From contig RSEH01000071.1 in the NCBI GenBank assembly GCA_006503475.1, forward strand, positions 109,205 through 173,204: a stretch of 64,000 bases of DNA. The letters run 5' to 3'. Shown piece after piece: positions 30,618 to 40,111 of the stretch. Position 1 is the stretch's first letter. Every line of letters starts with the position of its first letter. The DNA comes from Stentor roeselii (Eukaryota; Ciliophora; Heterotrichea; Heterotrichida; Stentoridae). Below the pieces are notes generated by a model. The model had not been told where the DNA came from. It did not search any database and was given only the letters and a program-made list of their open reading frames with translations. The position numbers were made by a program, and so were the translations under genes.

Positions 30618-30947
30618 TTAACTAAATAACTGACTTTCCTGTCTTCTGTACATCATGTCCTTCTCATATACCAAAGGATCATGTCGCTCTCTGATACTCC
30701 TGGTGCCATAAAGAAAAATATTCGACATTCCATTCGTAAAACTGTTTCTAATCGATTCAGCTTCAGGGATCTTATAAATAAAAGAACTCAACGCAATAAA
30801 TCCGAAAGCAACTCCAATGTATCGATACCCCGAAAGGAATAAATGTCTCTTATAATTCGAAGTCGCATCTTGCAACAAGGCCTTGCTGACCAAATTTTCC
30901 ATTGAAATTTTCGCTTCACTTCTAAGTATAGTGATTTTGTCAGACAT
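30618..30947 (-). CDS. Small protein with one membrane segment
   Basis: A 109-aa open frame from ATG 30947 (MSDKITILRSEAKISMENLV). One hydrophobic helix is visible at about residues 42-60 (YIGVAFGFIALSSFIYKI), followed by a polar C-terminus (RSIRERHDPLVYEKDMMYRR). No domain recognised. It shares a 29-bp bidirectional promoter with the SPFH gene, which suggests co-expression, so a mitochondrial or membrane role is possible but unproven. Confidence 0.65.
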   Translation of the reverse strand: MSDKITILRSEAKISMENLVSKALLQDATSNYKRHLFLSGYRYIGVAFGFIALSSFIYKIPEAESIRNSFTNGMSNIFLYGTRSIRERHDPLVYEKDMMYRRQESQLFS

Positions 30948-30982
30948 TTATAAGCAAAATAGCTAGAGGTTTATAAATGTCT
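30942..30982. promoter_or_regulatory. Minimal bidirectional promoter with inverted repeat
   Basis: The two divergent start codons are separated by only 29 bp. Perfect 12-bp arms (AGACATTTATAA at 30942-30953 and TTATAAATGTCT at 30971-30982) contain both start codons and a TATAAATG box on each side, with 17 bp between the arms. Confidence 0.7.
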
Positions 30983-31864
30983 AATAGCCAATCGTACTTG
31001 ATCGCTGCAGGAACTCTGATTATTCTGCTTGTTGTTTACTTGGTAAGCTCATTCTCAAGTCTCGAGCTGAATGAGTACGGCCTTGATTACAGTGGAATTT
31101 GGAAGACAGTGGAAAAAGATCCTTATACTTCTGGGATTCACTTTTTAGGATTTCAGCATTCGTTCATTAGATTTCCGAAATCAGTTCAAACTATTGATTT
31201 TACTGATGCTGGAGATTCAGGGATTATTGAATCTCGAACCCAAGATGGACTTGAAGTGTTACTTGAAGTTTCCTTTCAATATGAACTTCAAAAGGGTTCA
31301 ATTTACTCTCTTTATATGAACTATGGGACGAATTATCAGGATAACATGATATTGATTACCATTGATATGATTAATAAGGTCTCGAATAACTACACTGCTT
31401 ATGATTTCTTCATCATTAGAAATGAAATTTCAGGAGTCATGGAAAATCAATTGAAAAAAACTCTTGAGGAAAGCATGGGAACCAGCATCAAGTTCTTCCA
31501 ACTTAAAAATGTCGACCTTCCCAACTCTTTTGAAAACGCAATTCAAGTCACTGAAGTAAAAAAACAAGATATTGAAAAAGCGAAGGCTGAAAGGTCTAAA
31601 GTCAACGTTGAAATCGAAACCAAGATTCAAAAAGCGAGACAGAATCAAGAGATTATCTTGAATAAAGCATATGGAGAAGCGAATAGAACTACTTTGAATA
31701 ACTATGCAATGGTTAAGTCGTATAATATCACTGAGAGAACTATCATTGATGCTCTCTGTGATCTGAAAGTTACGGCTGGGTTTGATAATCACCAGCTGCT
31801 TAACTACATCAAGTCGAATATAATCGCGAATTATCAAGGAGATCGTATGATTATTTCAATTTAG
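30977..31864 (+). CDS. SPFH/band 7 (prohibitin-like) membrane protein
   Basis: A 295-aa protein with an N-terminal membrane anchor (YLIAAGTLIILLVVYLVSSF, about residues 6-25) followed by an SPFH domain: SGIHFLGFQHSFIRFPKSVQ, IDFTD, then SRTQDGLEVLLEVSFQYEL (the conserved SxDGxxVxLxVxxxY strand) and LKKTLEESMG, then a helical stretch rich in Lys, Glu and Ala (VKKQDIEKAKAERSKVNVEI) as in prohibitins and stomatins. SPFH proteins scaffold membrane domains. It is not close enough to prohibitin 1/2 or stomatin to assign a subgroup by eye. Start ATG 30977 lies within the palindromic promoter arm. Confidence 0.85.
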   Translation: MSNSQSYLIAAGTLIILLVVYLVSSFSSLELNEYGLDYSGIWKTVEKDPYTSGIHFLGFQHSFIRFPKSVQTIDFTDAGDSGIIESRTQDGLEVLLEVSFQYELQKGSIYSLYMNYGTNYQDNMILITIDMINKVSNNYTAYDFFIIRNEISGVMENQLKKTLEESMGTSIKFFQLKNVDLPNSFENAIQVTEVKKQDIEKAKAERSKVNVEIETKIQKARQNQEIILNKAYGEANRTTLNNYAMVKSYNITERTIIDALCDLKVTAGFDNHQLLNYIKSNIIANYQGDRMIISI

Positions 31865-31988
31865 TTAACGATTATTTAGAGAATTAGTTTTAAGTATTAA
31901 GACCTAGAAGGTCAAAGAGAAAAATGAGAAAAGATTTTCATAATCCACTAATAAACAATCCTCTAACAATATAAGAAATAAATCCAAT

Positions 31989-34900
31989 ATGGACTTTAAA
32001 GAAATCAGAGCAACTTTTACAGGTCAAACATCAAAACCTTCATATGGACTTCCTTCGAAGCCTAAAGAAACTTCTGAAAATCCTCGAGGCTCTGTAAAAG
32101 CTTTAGTTCAAATGTATGAAAATCGAATAAGAGAAAGTTCTCAAGAAGCTGAAAGGGCATCAGTGCGTAACTCATCAGTGGGAAGACTATCAGAAGATAA
32201 ATTCACTCCATACTTGACACTTCAAAGTCCTTCAGAAGAAATCCAAAGAAATAGATCACAAAGCACTAACCCACAAGGGCCGAATTGGTTATCAAACATC
32301 AGTGAATCCTCTTCAGTCTCAATAAAACTCAATAAATTCGAACCTTCAATTCAAAGTTTTGCGAAAGGCTTCAACCAAGACTCAAATAAAAAACTGGCAA
32401 CGAAGATAAACTTGAAACTTGATCAACTCAACTTGGAAAAAATTGAAGAAAAAACAGAAAATACGGAAAAAATTGATTTGAGTAAAGATTTCACATTTGC
32501 TGAACCTCAGGAAGGGAATTTGGAAAAAGAAGAGGAAGGAAAAAATGAGGAATCGATTAGAGGTCGGAAAAGGGAGAAGAGGAAGAAGAATGAGAAAAAG
32601 GAGGAAGGAACTTTTAAGGGACTTTCCGATGAGAATGGAAAAGAAACGGAAAAAGAGATTTACAGACGGAATTTCAAGGATGATGCAAAAAAAATAGCCG
32701 TTAAAAATGAAAATTTTCAGGATTTTCATAAAAAAAATCAGGATTTTGCAAAGGATATCAGGGTAAACCCGGAAATTTTGTTGAAATCTGAAGATCTTGG
32801 TGAGTCTCAACTTAAAGTTGAAGAAAAGAATGGGAAAGAATTAGAAAAGGAGATTTTTCATAAGAATGATAAAGATTTTTTGAGTGGGTATGAAATGGAT
32901 TCAATATCGGAGAAAGAGAAGAGAAGAATGGAGAGAAGAAAAAGAAGGGAACTTAAAGAAAAGGAAAAAAATGAACAAGCTCTTGTTAAAGACTTGAAAA
33001 GTGAAGTTAAAACTTCTGAAGAAATCCCTGAACCACTTCTTGTGGCTTCAAGTATTTCACCTCAAGACCCTGAAAAAATATCATCTAAAAAAAAACGGTC
33101 TATAAAATCTCCAAAGATTGAGGAAAACAATAGAGAAGTGAAAACTTTTGAAGAAATCCCTGAACTATTCCATGTTTCTTCAAGAATATCAGCTCAAGAC
33201 CCTGAAATTATATCATCTAAAAAAAAGCGGTCTATAAAATCCACAAAAATTGAGGAAAACAAAACTGAAATGAAAACTTCTGATGAAAATCCTGAACCAT
33301 TTCTTGTATCTTCAAATATATCACCTCAAGACCCTGAAAAAATATCATCTAAAAAAAAGCAGTCTATAAAATCCACGAAAATTGATGAAAACAAAACTGA
33401 ATTAAAAACTTCTGAAGAAAATCCTGAAACATTCCATGTATCTTCAAATATATCACCTCAAGACCCTGAAAATATATCATCTAAAAAAAAGCGGTCTTTA
33501 AAATCTCCAAAGATTGATGAAAACAAAACTGAATTAAAACCTTCTGAAGAAATCCCTGAACCATTTTATATATCGTCGAATATTTCGCCTCAAGACCCTG
33601 AAAATATACCATCTAAAAAAAAGCGGTCTTTAAAATCTCCAAAGATTGATGAAAACAAAACTGAATTAAAAACTTCTGAAGAAAATCCTGAACCATTTCT
33701 TATATCTTCAAGTATTTCCCCTCAACACCCTGAAAAATCATCATCCAATAAAAAGAAAACTAAAAAATCCACCAAAATTGAAGAAAAAAGCGAATCATTT
33801 TATATCATTGAAGAAAAACCTGAAGAAAGTATTCTTTCATTATCTCCAGAATCCCATCCAGAGTTTTTCCAGCTAGCCAAGCCTCAAGAGGATTTTTTCG
33901 AAGTAAACCCAAAACTCCAAGTAAAGGTTTTTGAAGAAAACCCAGAAGAAAAGGATGAGTTAATATTTTTTCAAGACTATCAAGAACCTTTAATTCAAGA
34001 AACCGAATTAAAAACCTTCACACTCAACGAAAAAAAAGAAGAAAAAATCCCTTCACCTCCAAACAAAAAAAAACAAACAACTGAAAAAACCAAAGAAATA
34101 TCTCCAAAACCTAACCCAAAAGAAGAAATCCTTTTAAACCCCAGTACCTTCTCTTCAAACTCTCCTAAAAATCAGCCATCAGTCCAGTCTTCAAACATAA
34201 GCCACCCTTTTCCAGTTTCAAGTCACCATTCATCGAACGCATCAGAAAAAGACGAGTTAGTTCTAGAAGCACCATCAATAAAATACCAAAAAACCTCCTC
34301 CGAGCAGTTAATCTTCGAAAATCCTTTAGAAAGTCCTCTCTCTTCATACAGGCCAGATCCAAAACAACTGACATCCACCTACAACGAATTTTCATATCAA
34401 AAAGCATCTTCAATACCAAACCCTAAACTAATCTCATCAGAGTCCTCTCCAAAGATCATCAGTCGTCCTCCTCTAGGCTTTCCTCGAGTAAAGACTCAAG
34501 AATTAGGATTAACAGAAATTTTACTTTCAGAAATCGACGTCACTTGTATTAACTGTTATGAAGTCCTTCATCCAGATGAAATTGACAGTCATTCTCTTAA
34601 ATGCCTTAAACCTAATCTTGAGTTAAATGATTCAATGCAGGCTGATATGAGAATTCGAAAGCTGCTTAGAGCTATTTCTAATAGAAAGGTTTCGAGTGTT
34701 GGGGAAAAATATAACTTTTATTGCTTGTTGGAAGAGTATTCTTTGGCAATTTTAGAAAAAACGATGGTAAAGTTTAAGTAGAACTCTTATAGTATTGAGG
34801 AAAGACTTGAAGAAATATTTCAAAATTCTTTGAAGGTTAAGGATGGATTGCCGGTTACGATTTTATCGAAAAGACTTTCGAATCTTTTAGAACTTAAAGG

Positions 34901-35345
34901 ACACTTTTCGATTAATGAAAATGAAACGGATTTGTTGAAACTTTATCAGGAAGAGGCTGATAGGCAGAAAAAGGAATTGGAAAAATGGAAGCTTAGAAGT
35001 GAACTTTTATTGCAACTTGCTGGAAACCCAGCATCTCAAGGACTAGAAGTTGAGAGCGACGTGGAATCAGGTAGAAGCAGTTGCATATCCTACGTCTCCG
35101 GTATTTCCGACAATTTTCACGATATAGCAAACCTAGACGACATCGAGCAAGTCCTTCACGAAATCTCAGAAGAAGAGTTAGAAAAGCACTTTTACGGAAT
35201 ATGTGTTCGTGCAAAACTAGCCCTTCCAAAGCGTCATCCAAATTCCGAAATTCCCGTCTCCAGTCTTTTCGAAGAGGTAAAAATCAAGCAAATTCCAGTT
35301 TCCCATTGGAAAGAATTCGTAAGTTCAAGACTTGGTTTAACTTAG
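31989..35345 (+). CDS. Large Lys/Glu-rich repeat protein with C-terminal C2HC-like motif
   Basis: The 1113-aa spliced product is mostly low complexity. The N-terminus has a proline-containing segment (TSKPSYGLPSKPKE). The middle is Lys/Glu-rich and includes six tandem copies of a 44-residue repeat (residues about 339-602). Near residue 855 the sequence VTCINCYEVLHPDEIDSHSL followed by KC has Cys-x2-Cys and His-x3-Cys spacing suited to a small C2HC zinc finger. The last 250 residues are helical and include a coiled coil (LYQEEADRQKKELEKWKLRS). The 15-nt intron at 34767-34781 joins the C-terminal part. A scaffold role is plausible; no known family is identified. Confidence 0.8.
33003..33794 (+). 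repeat. Six in-frame 132-bp tandem repeats (44 aa each)
   Basis: Each unit reads approximately E(V/L)KTSEE.PEPF.(V/I)SS.ISPQDPE.ISSKKKRS.KS.KI(E/D)ENKT. The first and last units are the most diverged, as in many expanding arrays. Each carries a basic KKKRS/KS cluster. Confidence 0.95.
34767..34781 (+). other. 15-nt intron in the repeat-protein gene
   Basis: gtaaagtttaagtag. Phase 0; A at position 10; in-frame TAG if retained. It differs at one base from the TBC gene intron at 45351-45365. Confidence 0.88.
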
Positions 35346-35364
35346 TTGAAATAATATAAAAATA

Positions 35365-36168
35365 ATGATTTTCTCAGACAGTTGCGGATTATTTTCAATT
35401 ACTTTAGTTTACTTGTGTTACTTTTTGATATCTTTCCTGACTTTTACTGTTGGAATCCCTGAGATCTACCCGGAAGACTTTTACATCTTTTCTGGAATCT
35501 TCGGATTTCTTGCTTTTTTAAGCATTTCAAGTCATGTGGCCGCGATGGTGACTGACCCTGGAAGAGAAGTGCCTGAATCGGCTCTTTTGTTGAGTTCTGG
35601 ACTGCCTTGCTCGATTTGCAATGTAAATAAAAGATTTAGAACACATCATTGCATGGTTTGTAATCGATGTATACTCAACATGGACCATCATTGTCCTTGG
35701 ATCAATAATTGTGTGGGGTTTAAAAATCAGAAACATTTTGTGTTGTTTTTGGTTTATACTTCGGTTTGTATTTCTTGGTTTCTTGTTTTGATGGTGCAAG
35801 CTGCTTTTTTGTGTAGGACTTCGATTTGTATGGAAGAAGTGGATCCTTTGAAGGTTTATTTTATTGTTGTTTGCTCGGTTTTTGCTTTGTTTTTCTTGAT
35901 TCTTTTGATTTTGAGTTTGAAGGAACAGATTAGGGTTATTGTCACGAATACTTCAGAGATTGACTACCTCCAATGCCGAATATTTATAAGAGTAAAGCTT
36001 ATTTAGCGACCAATAAGAACCAACCTCGAAGAAATCTTCGGAGGATCTTTCAGCCTAAGTTGGTTTATCCCTCTGCCGATCTCCTCCAATCAAATCCCAG
36101 TAGAACTAAAATCTGACATCTACCAAAGCCTTTCCAACCTCCACACGTCCTACGAACTAACAATATAA
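35365..36168 (+). CDS. DHHC-type protein S-palmitoyltransferase
   Basis: The spliced 262-aa enzyme transfers palmitate to cysteines of membrane proteins. It has two N-terminal membrane segments (SITLVYLCYFLISFLTFTVG and FSGIFGFLAFLSISSHVAAM), the TDPGREVP motif, then the cysteine-rich domain CSICNVNKRFRTHHCMVCNR followed by CILNMDHHCPWINNCVGFKN with catalytic DHHC, and two more segments. After the 15-nt intron (35992-36006) comes TNLEEIFGGSF, the usual TTxE-like region. It is short for the family, with almost no cytosolic tail. It starts 19 bp after the preceding stop. Confidence 0.95.
35992..36006 (+). other. 15-nt intron in the DHHC gene
   Basis: gtaaagcttatttag. A at position 10; in-frame TAG if retained; removal restores the conserved TNLEE region. 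Confidence 0.92.
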
Positions 36169-36189
36169 GATTTATCATTACCCCCATAA

Positions 36190-36609
36190 ATGGAAAAACG
36201 TCCTTATCAACGACAAGTTTCAGCCTGGTGGGAAAGTCTTGAAACAGAAGCCGACAACCTGCGAGTGAACCCTGCCATATTCAGACTGCCTCAGCAAGAA
36301 CCAACCTTGTCATTCCGCCAGTCTTCAGAACCGATTGAGGACTGCTTCATTATAAAAGAGGCAGTTCAAAAATTGATTCAATTTCTGAATTCAAGTCATC
36401 AGGCAGGCTGCTCGGACAAAACTTGCAGATACGATCCAAAAAGCTGCACCGTGAAAGTCCGAGTAAAAACAAAAAACCCATCAAATTCCGGTTTTTCAAC
36501 TATAAAGCCAATCGAGTTCAAACTAAAGAAAAAGCGAGGTCGAAAAAGCAAATACGAGCTTCAACAAATCGCATTACTTAAGGCTGCAAACGGGTTGAAT
36601 TCTTATTAA
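36190..36609 (+). CDS. Hypothetical protein with AT-hook-like motif
   Basis: A 139-aa open frame from ATG 36190 (MEKRPYQRQVSAWWESLETE). The middle has two close Cys pairs (AGCSDKTCRYDPKSCTVKV) and the C-terminus a basic KKKRGRKSKYELQQIALLKA stretch whose RGRK core resembles an AT-hook. This could indicate a small chromatin or DNA-binding protein. No defined family recognised. It sits 21 bp after the DHHC gene and 18 bp before SF3A2, same strand. Confidence 0.65.
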   Translation: MEKRPYQRQVSAWWESLETEADNLRVNPAIFRLPQQEPTLSFRQSSEPIEDCFIIKEAVQKLIQFLNSSHQAGCSDKTCRYDPKSCTVKVRVKTKNPSNSGFSTIKPIEFKLKKKRGRKSKYELQQIALLKAANGLNSY

Positions 36610-36627
36610 TTTTTCATGGAATAAAAA

Positions 36628-37272
36628 ATGGACATGCAGACAAGGGCAGGTGCGAAGGCCGGAGGTGGAGGAATCGCATCACAGGCGATGATAAATGCAG
36701 AAAGACGAGAAAGACAACGTCGATTAGCAATGGAAGCTTCAGACATAAGTAAAGACCCTTATTTCGTCAAGAATCATTTAGGAACATTTGAATGTCGTCT
36801 TTGTTTAACACTTCACACAAACGAAAGCAGTTACATGGCACACACACAAGGAAGGAAACATTTAACGAACCTAACAAGAAGAAAAGGAAGAGAAGGAAAA
36901 GACGTCGCCGTCTTTCCTCAGCCGAGATCACGTGCAGTGCCGAAAAGAATCATTAAAATAGGAAGGCCTGGATATCGTGTAACGAAACAATACGACCCTG
37001 TTAGTATGCAGAAGTCGCTTTTATTTGAAATCGAGTATCCAGAAATCGACTCAAGTCTTAAACCTCGACATCGCATCATGAGCTGCTATGAACAAAATCG
37101 AGAACCGGTTAATGATAAGTATCAGTATGTTTTGTTTGCTGCTGAACCTTATGAAACTGTTGCTTTTAAAGTTCCTAATTTAAGAGTTGATAGCAGTGAA
37201 GGGAAGTACTTTTGTCATTGGGATGAAATTAAAAAGGTGTATACTGTTCAGCTTACTTTTAAAACGAATTGA
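36628..37272 (+). CDS. SF3A2: Splicing factor 3a subunit 2 (SF3A2/Prp11)
   Basis: A 214-aa protein of the U2 snRNP SF3A complex, required for branch-site recognition and prespliceosome formation. It opens with TRAGAKAGGGGIASQ, then ERRERQRRLAMEASDISKDP and the matrin-type zinc finger FECRLCLTLHTNESSYMAHT with QGRKH. The conserved core FEIEYPEI and HRIMSCYEQNREPVNDKYQY follows, then YETVAFKVPNLRVD. It matches the conserved N-terminal 210 residues of SF3A2 and lacks the proline-rich tail, as in many protists. In an organism with 15-nt introns this branch-site factor is of interest. Confidence 0.97.
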   Translation: MDMQTRAGAKAGGGGIASQAMINAERRERQRRLAMEASDISKDPYFVKNHLGTFECRLCLTLHTNESSYMAHTQGRKHLTNLTRRKGREGKDVAVFPQPRSRAVPKRIIKIGRPGYRVTKQYDPVSMQKSLLFEIEYPEIDSSLKPRHRIMSCYEQNREPVNDKYQYVLFAAEPYETVAFKVPNLRVDSSEGKYFCHWDEIKKVYTVQLTFKTN

Positions 37273-37351
37273 ACTTTTAAAGAATTAAGAAATTAAGATA
37301 AAGAAATTTTAAAAATTTAGTTTTTTGAGGATTTTTAAACTATTGAATTAT

Positions 37352-37858
37352 TTATTTCTTCTTTTTCTTGCCTTTGCCTTTCTTTTTGCCTGATTTCGCC
37401 GGGGCGTTTTGGACTGAAATGATCTCTCTGGCCACTTCAGTATATTCAAAATCTCCAAGTTTTTCAGGGTCAAACTGATTAATCATTTCCTCCACCTGCT
37501 CCTCAGTAAGATCCTTATTAAAAGCCAGAAAAGCCTCTCTAAGTTCCTCACATTTAATCTTCCCACTTTTATCCTTATCAAAAGCCTGAAAAGCAGCAAT
37601 AAGATCTTTTTCCTTATTATTTTTATTGAGTCTCGCAAGCATGATAGCTTTAAAAGAGTCAAAATCGATTTTATCCCTATTAAACTGATCCCTGGCCATA
37701 ATAATTTCCTCAATTTCATCTTCAGTCGGGTTCTGTCCAAGAGCGCGCATGACAGTTGCGAGTTCATTCATGGGAATGGAGTTTGTTGCATCTGAGTCAA
37801 AAAGACTGAAAGCTCTTTGAAAGGTTTCAGTGAGTTCGATGGCGTATTCTTCGTCCAT
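37352..37858 (-). CDS. Calmodulin-like EF-hand protein
   Basis: A 168-aa protein with four EF-hand positions. Loop 1 is DSDATNSIPMNE, loop 2 (near DQFNRDKIDFDS) is degenerate, loop 3 DKDKSGKIKCEE is canonical, and loop 4 (DPEKLGDFEY) is degenerate. It therefore probably binds calcium mainly through one or two loops. MRALGQNPTEDEIEEII is strongly calmodulin/centrin-like. A Lys-rich C-terminal tail of about 15 residues (KSGKKKGKGKKKKK) is unusual and may bind membrane or nucleic acid. Centrin-like versus calmodulin-like cannot be separated by eye. Confidence 0.88.
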   Translation of the reverse strand: MDEEYAIELTETFQRAFSLFDSDATNSIPMNELATVMRALGQNPTEDEIEEIIMARDQFNRDKIDFDSFKAIMLARLNKNNKEKDLIAAFQAFDKDKSGKIKCEELREAFLAFNKDLTEEQVEEMINQFDPEKLGDFEYTEVAREIISVQNAPAKSGKKKGKGKKKKK

Positions 37859-37873
37859 TTAAATTATTGAAAT

Positions 37874-38185
37874 CTAAGAGTTATTCAAGTGCTGAACCAC
37901 GACTAACAAGTAGTCATTGTCTGGAGCCACCATGATTTCGTTCTTTTTCGTTCGCACTCGTAGGAAGAGTAAGTCGTTTGTGCAGTCTAACTCACGGATC
38001 ATTGAACGCGCTCGGTCGGCGAGACTTGAAATCGCTCTGGAGTACTTGGAAGTCTCTTGGGCTGTCATTGTACTTTTCACTGATACTCCGGAATAGGTGC
38101 AGATCATTATTCCTTTTACTTCGTCGTAGTGACTTTTGATACGCTCGATTACTTCGTCTACTTGGCTCTATGGAGAACTTACCAT
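37874..38185 (-). CDS. DYNLRB: Roadblock/LC7 dynein light chain
   Basis: A 98-aa protein after splicing: MSQVDEVIERIKSHYDEVKG followed by IMICTYSGVSVKSTMTAQET, then the long helix (ISSLADRARSMIRELDCTND) and LLFLRVRTKKNEIMVAPDND, YLLVVVQ. This is the full roadblock fold. These light chains bind dynein intermediate chains in cytoplasmic and axonemal dyneins. The 15-nt intron at 38168-38182 follows directly after the ATG, so the first exon is a single start codon plus leader. It starts divergently from the MIR gene. Confidence 0.95.
38168..38182 (-). other. 15-nt intron immediately after the roadblock start codon
   Basis: Minus strand gtaagttctccatag. Unique in having C rather than A at position 10. 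If retained, translation stops after four codons past ATG (TAG). Removal gives MSQVDEV, the expected roadblock start. Confidence 0.88.
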
Positions 38186-38543
38186 TTTAGAAGGTTTATT
38201 GGCGAGTTTGGGCATTTGGTGAATTAGGGTCTGGTTAGAAAGGGTTTAAGGATTTTTTGAGGGGTTGTTTAGTTTGAAATTATTTTTAATACAGGAATAG
38301 TTCTGAAAGTTGTTTAGAGTAAGATTTATAAAGATTCTTTCTTATCTTAATAAATAATCAGAAAAAATTATTATAAAACTCGATAATCCTTTAAATTTCA
38401 ATAATCTTTCACGAAACTTAAAAAAATCTAAAAAAAAGACTTTTCCAGTCGTTTCATGCAAAAAAGTCTAAAACTCTCTGAATCATTTTTAAAAGTGTAA
38501 TTTGATTCACACTTCACTTCATCTAAAAAATTCATGGATATAA
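38186..38543. other. Divergent intergenic region roadblock/MIR
   Basis: About 358 bp without a gene, between two outward-facing genes. Near 38186-38290 the + strand is G/T-rich and from about 38390 it turns A/C-rich, the mirror pattern of two leaders. No RNA gene seen. Confidence 0.5.
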
Positions 38544-39101
38544 ATGGCACATTTCGGTGATCCCCACGTCATAAGGTACGGAGTCCCTATCAAAATTCGT
38601 CATCTGAATACATCAAAAACTCTTCATTCCCATCATGACAAGTACCATTCAGGGTCACATCAACAAGAAGTGACTTGCTTTGGTTCTAGAGACGACAATG
38701 ATTGGTGGATAGTGAAAGGTCCTCATGGAGATGACAGATACAACTGTAGGATTGGAACTCCTGTCTTGAATCATGCAGAGATTCGTTTGGAGCATATTCT
38801 CACTGAAAAGAATCTTCACTCGCATAATAATTTCAAGTCGCCTTCGTCTCATCAACAGGAAGTCAGCTGCTTTGGAGACTTTGGAATTGGAGACCATCTG
38901 GATAACTGGAGAGTCGAAGTCGCTGATGAACAACCTGGACATCCTTGGAGAGTTGAGAAGAATTTTAGACTTGTTCATGGAACTACTCATCATGCTTTGC
39001 ATTCACATCCTAATCATAAAACTCATACTCATCAACAAGAAGTCACTTGTTTCAATCATAGAGATGACAACGATCTTTGGGGTATCGAATTTAATGCTTA
39101 G
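38544..39101 (+). CDS. MIR-domain protein (SDF2-like, no signal peptide)
   Basis: A 185-aa protein made of three MIR repeats. Each has LHSH spaced before a HQQEV(T/S)CF strand: KTLHSHHDKY...SHQQEVTCFG, KNLHSHNNFK...SHQQEVSCFG, HALHSHPNHK...THQQEVTCFN, with W-containing ends (DNDWWIV, LDNWRVE, DNDLWGI). This matches SDF2 and the MIR part of protein O-mannosyltransferases and IP3 receptors. SDF2 is normally secreted into the ER, but this protein starts MAHFGDPHVIRYG with no hydrophobic leader and no HDEL-like end, so it is either cytosolic or missing an upstream exon. The nearest upstream ATG is out of frame. Confidence 0.85.
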   Translation: MAHFGDPHVIRYGVPIKIRHLNTSKTLHSHHDKYHSGSHQQEVTCFGSRDDNDWWIVKGPHGDDRYNCRIGTPVLNHAEIRLEHILTEKNLHSHNNFKSPSSHQQEVSCFGDFGIGDHLDNWRVEVADEQPGHPWRVEKNFRLVHGTTHHALHSHPNHKTHTHQQEVTCFNHRDDNDLWGIEFNA

Positions 39102-39121
39102 GTAAGCTAGGATTTAAATTT

Positions 39122-39877
39122 TTACTTATAATTCTCAAGACTAGTCTTAGGACGAGAAATTTTATCTTTAGAGAAAAGAGGCGAGTATTTAGTTGAATAA
39201 AAAAGAGAAGAAGGTGTTTCAGTAGTAATCCTCTCAGGATACAATCGTCGATTCAAATAACCAAGACTCTTTTTCGGGTTCTTTACAGAAACTGTCAAAG
39301 CATTTTGGTCTTTTCCCATAATAATCTTTTTATCGTTTTCAAAATCCTGCTTGCATTTATCATACATTTTAATCATCTCTTCCTCAAAAGGGCAGAACAA
39401 ATACCCAGTCTTTGTTTTAAAAGTATAAACTCCAGGACTTTCAGTCTTAACTCTTCTATTTCTCTGAAATTTTCCAGTTTTTCTATCTTTTTTTGCCAAT
39501 AACTGAAATTTTCTTTGTAATGTTTCAACTTTATTTGTGAGATCAGGAGTTTCTGCATTGAACTGAAAATGGTTACCAACAAAATCTGCTTCTTCATTGT
39601 AAGTTTTATGAGAGCCAAATGGAAGTTTAGGGAGTAAGTAAATTTGTATACCTTCTGAAAGTTTATGGTGATGATTTGAAGTTTCTCTCTTGGGACTTGG
39701 ATCTTTTTCTGATATTTTTTGAGACTTATCAGTGTTGTCGAATGTTTGGTTTGTGATTGATGATGGGTTTAAGGGAGAAAATGAAGGAAAATCTAGAGAT
39801 GTTCGGTACATTGCTTTGCTAACTTTTGAAATGGCTTTCTTTAAAAAGGCATAGTTGTTTGATTTTTTAGGTTGCAT
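39122..39877 (-). CDS. Hypothetical protein
   Basis: A 251-aa open frame from ATG 39877 (MQPKKSNNYAFLKKAISKVS), with a Ser/Thr/Pro-rich first third, a short helix (NKVETLQRKFQLLAKKDRKT) and a basic, Tyr/Ser-rich tail (GYLNRRLYPERITTET). No domain recognised. It converges on the MIR gene with 20 bp between the stop codons, which is normal spacing here. Confidence 0.6.
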   Translation of the reverse strand: MQPKKSNNYAFLKKAISKVSKAMYRTSLDFPSFSPLNPSSITNQTFDNTDKSQKISEKDPSPKRETSNHHHKLSEGIQIYLLPKLPFGSHKTYNEEADFVGNHFQFNAETPDLTNKVETLQRKFQLLAKKDRKTGKFQRNRRVKTESPGVYTFKTKTGYLFCPFEEEMIKMYDKCKQDFENDKKIIMGKDQNALTVSVKNPKKSLGYLNRRLYPERITTETPSSLFYSTKYSPLFSKDKISRPKTSLENYK

Positions 39878-40111
39878 TTATTTCTTGAATTTTATGAGTT
39901 TTTGGAGATTTAATGATTTTTTCGGTTGTTTTGGGAGTTGCTTTTCTTAATGTTGGATTATTTTATTATTATAATATGGAGAGATATATGTTTTCAATCA
40001 AACAAAGGATATTATTTAAATTAGATCTTTTTGATTTAATATTGGGACCTGTTGGCCAGAAATATATCCTCATACTTTAATGATAACAAACAAAAACTAT
40101 TTTACATAAAA

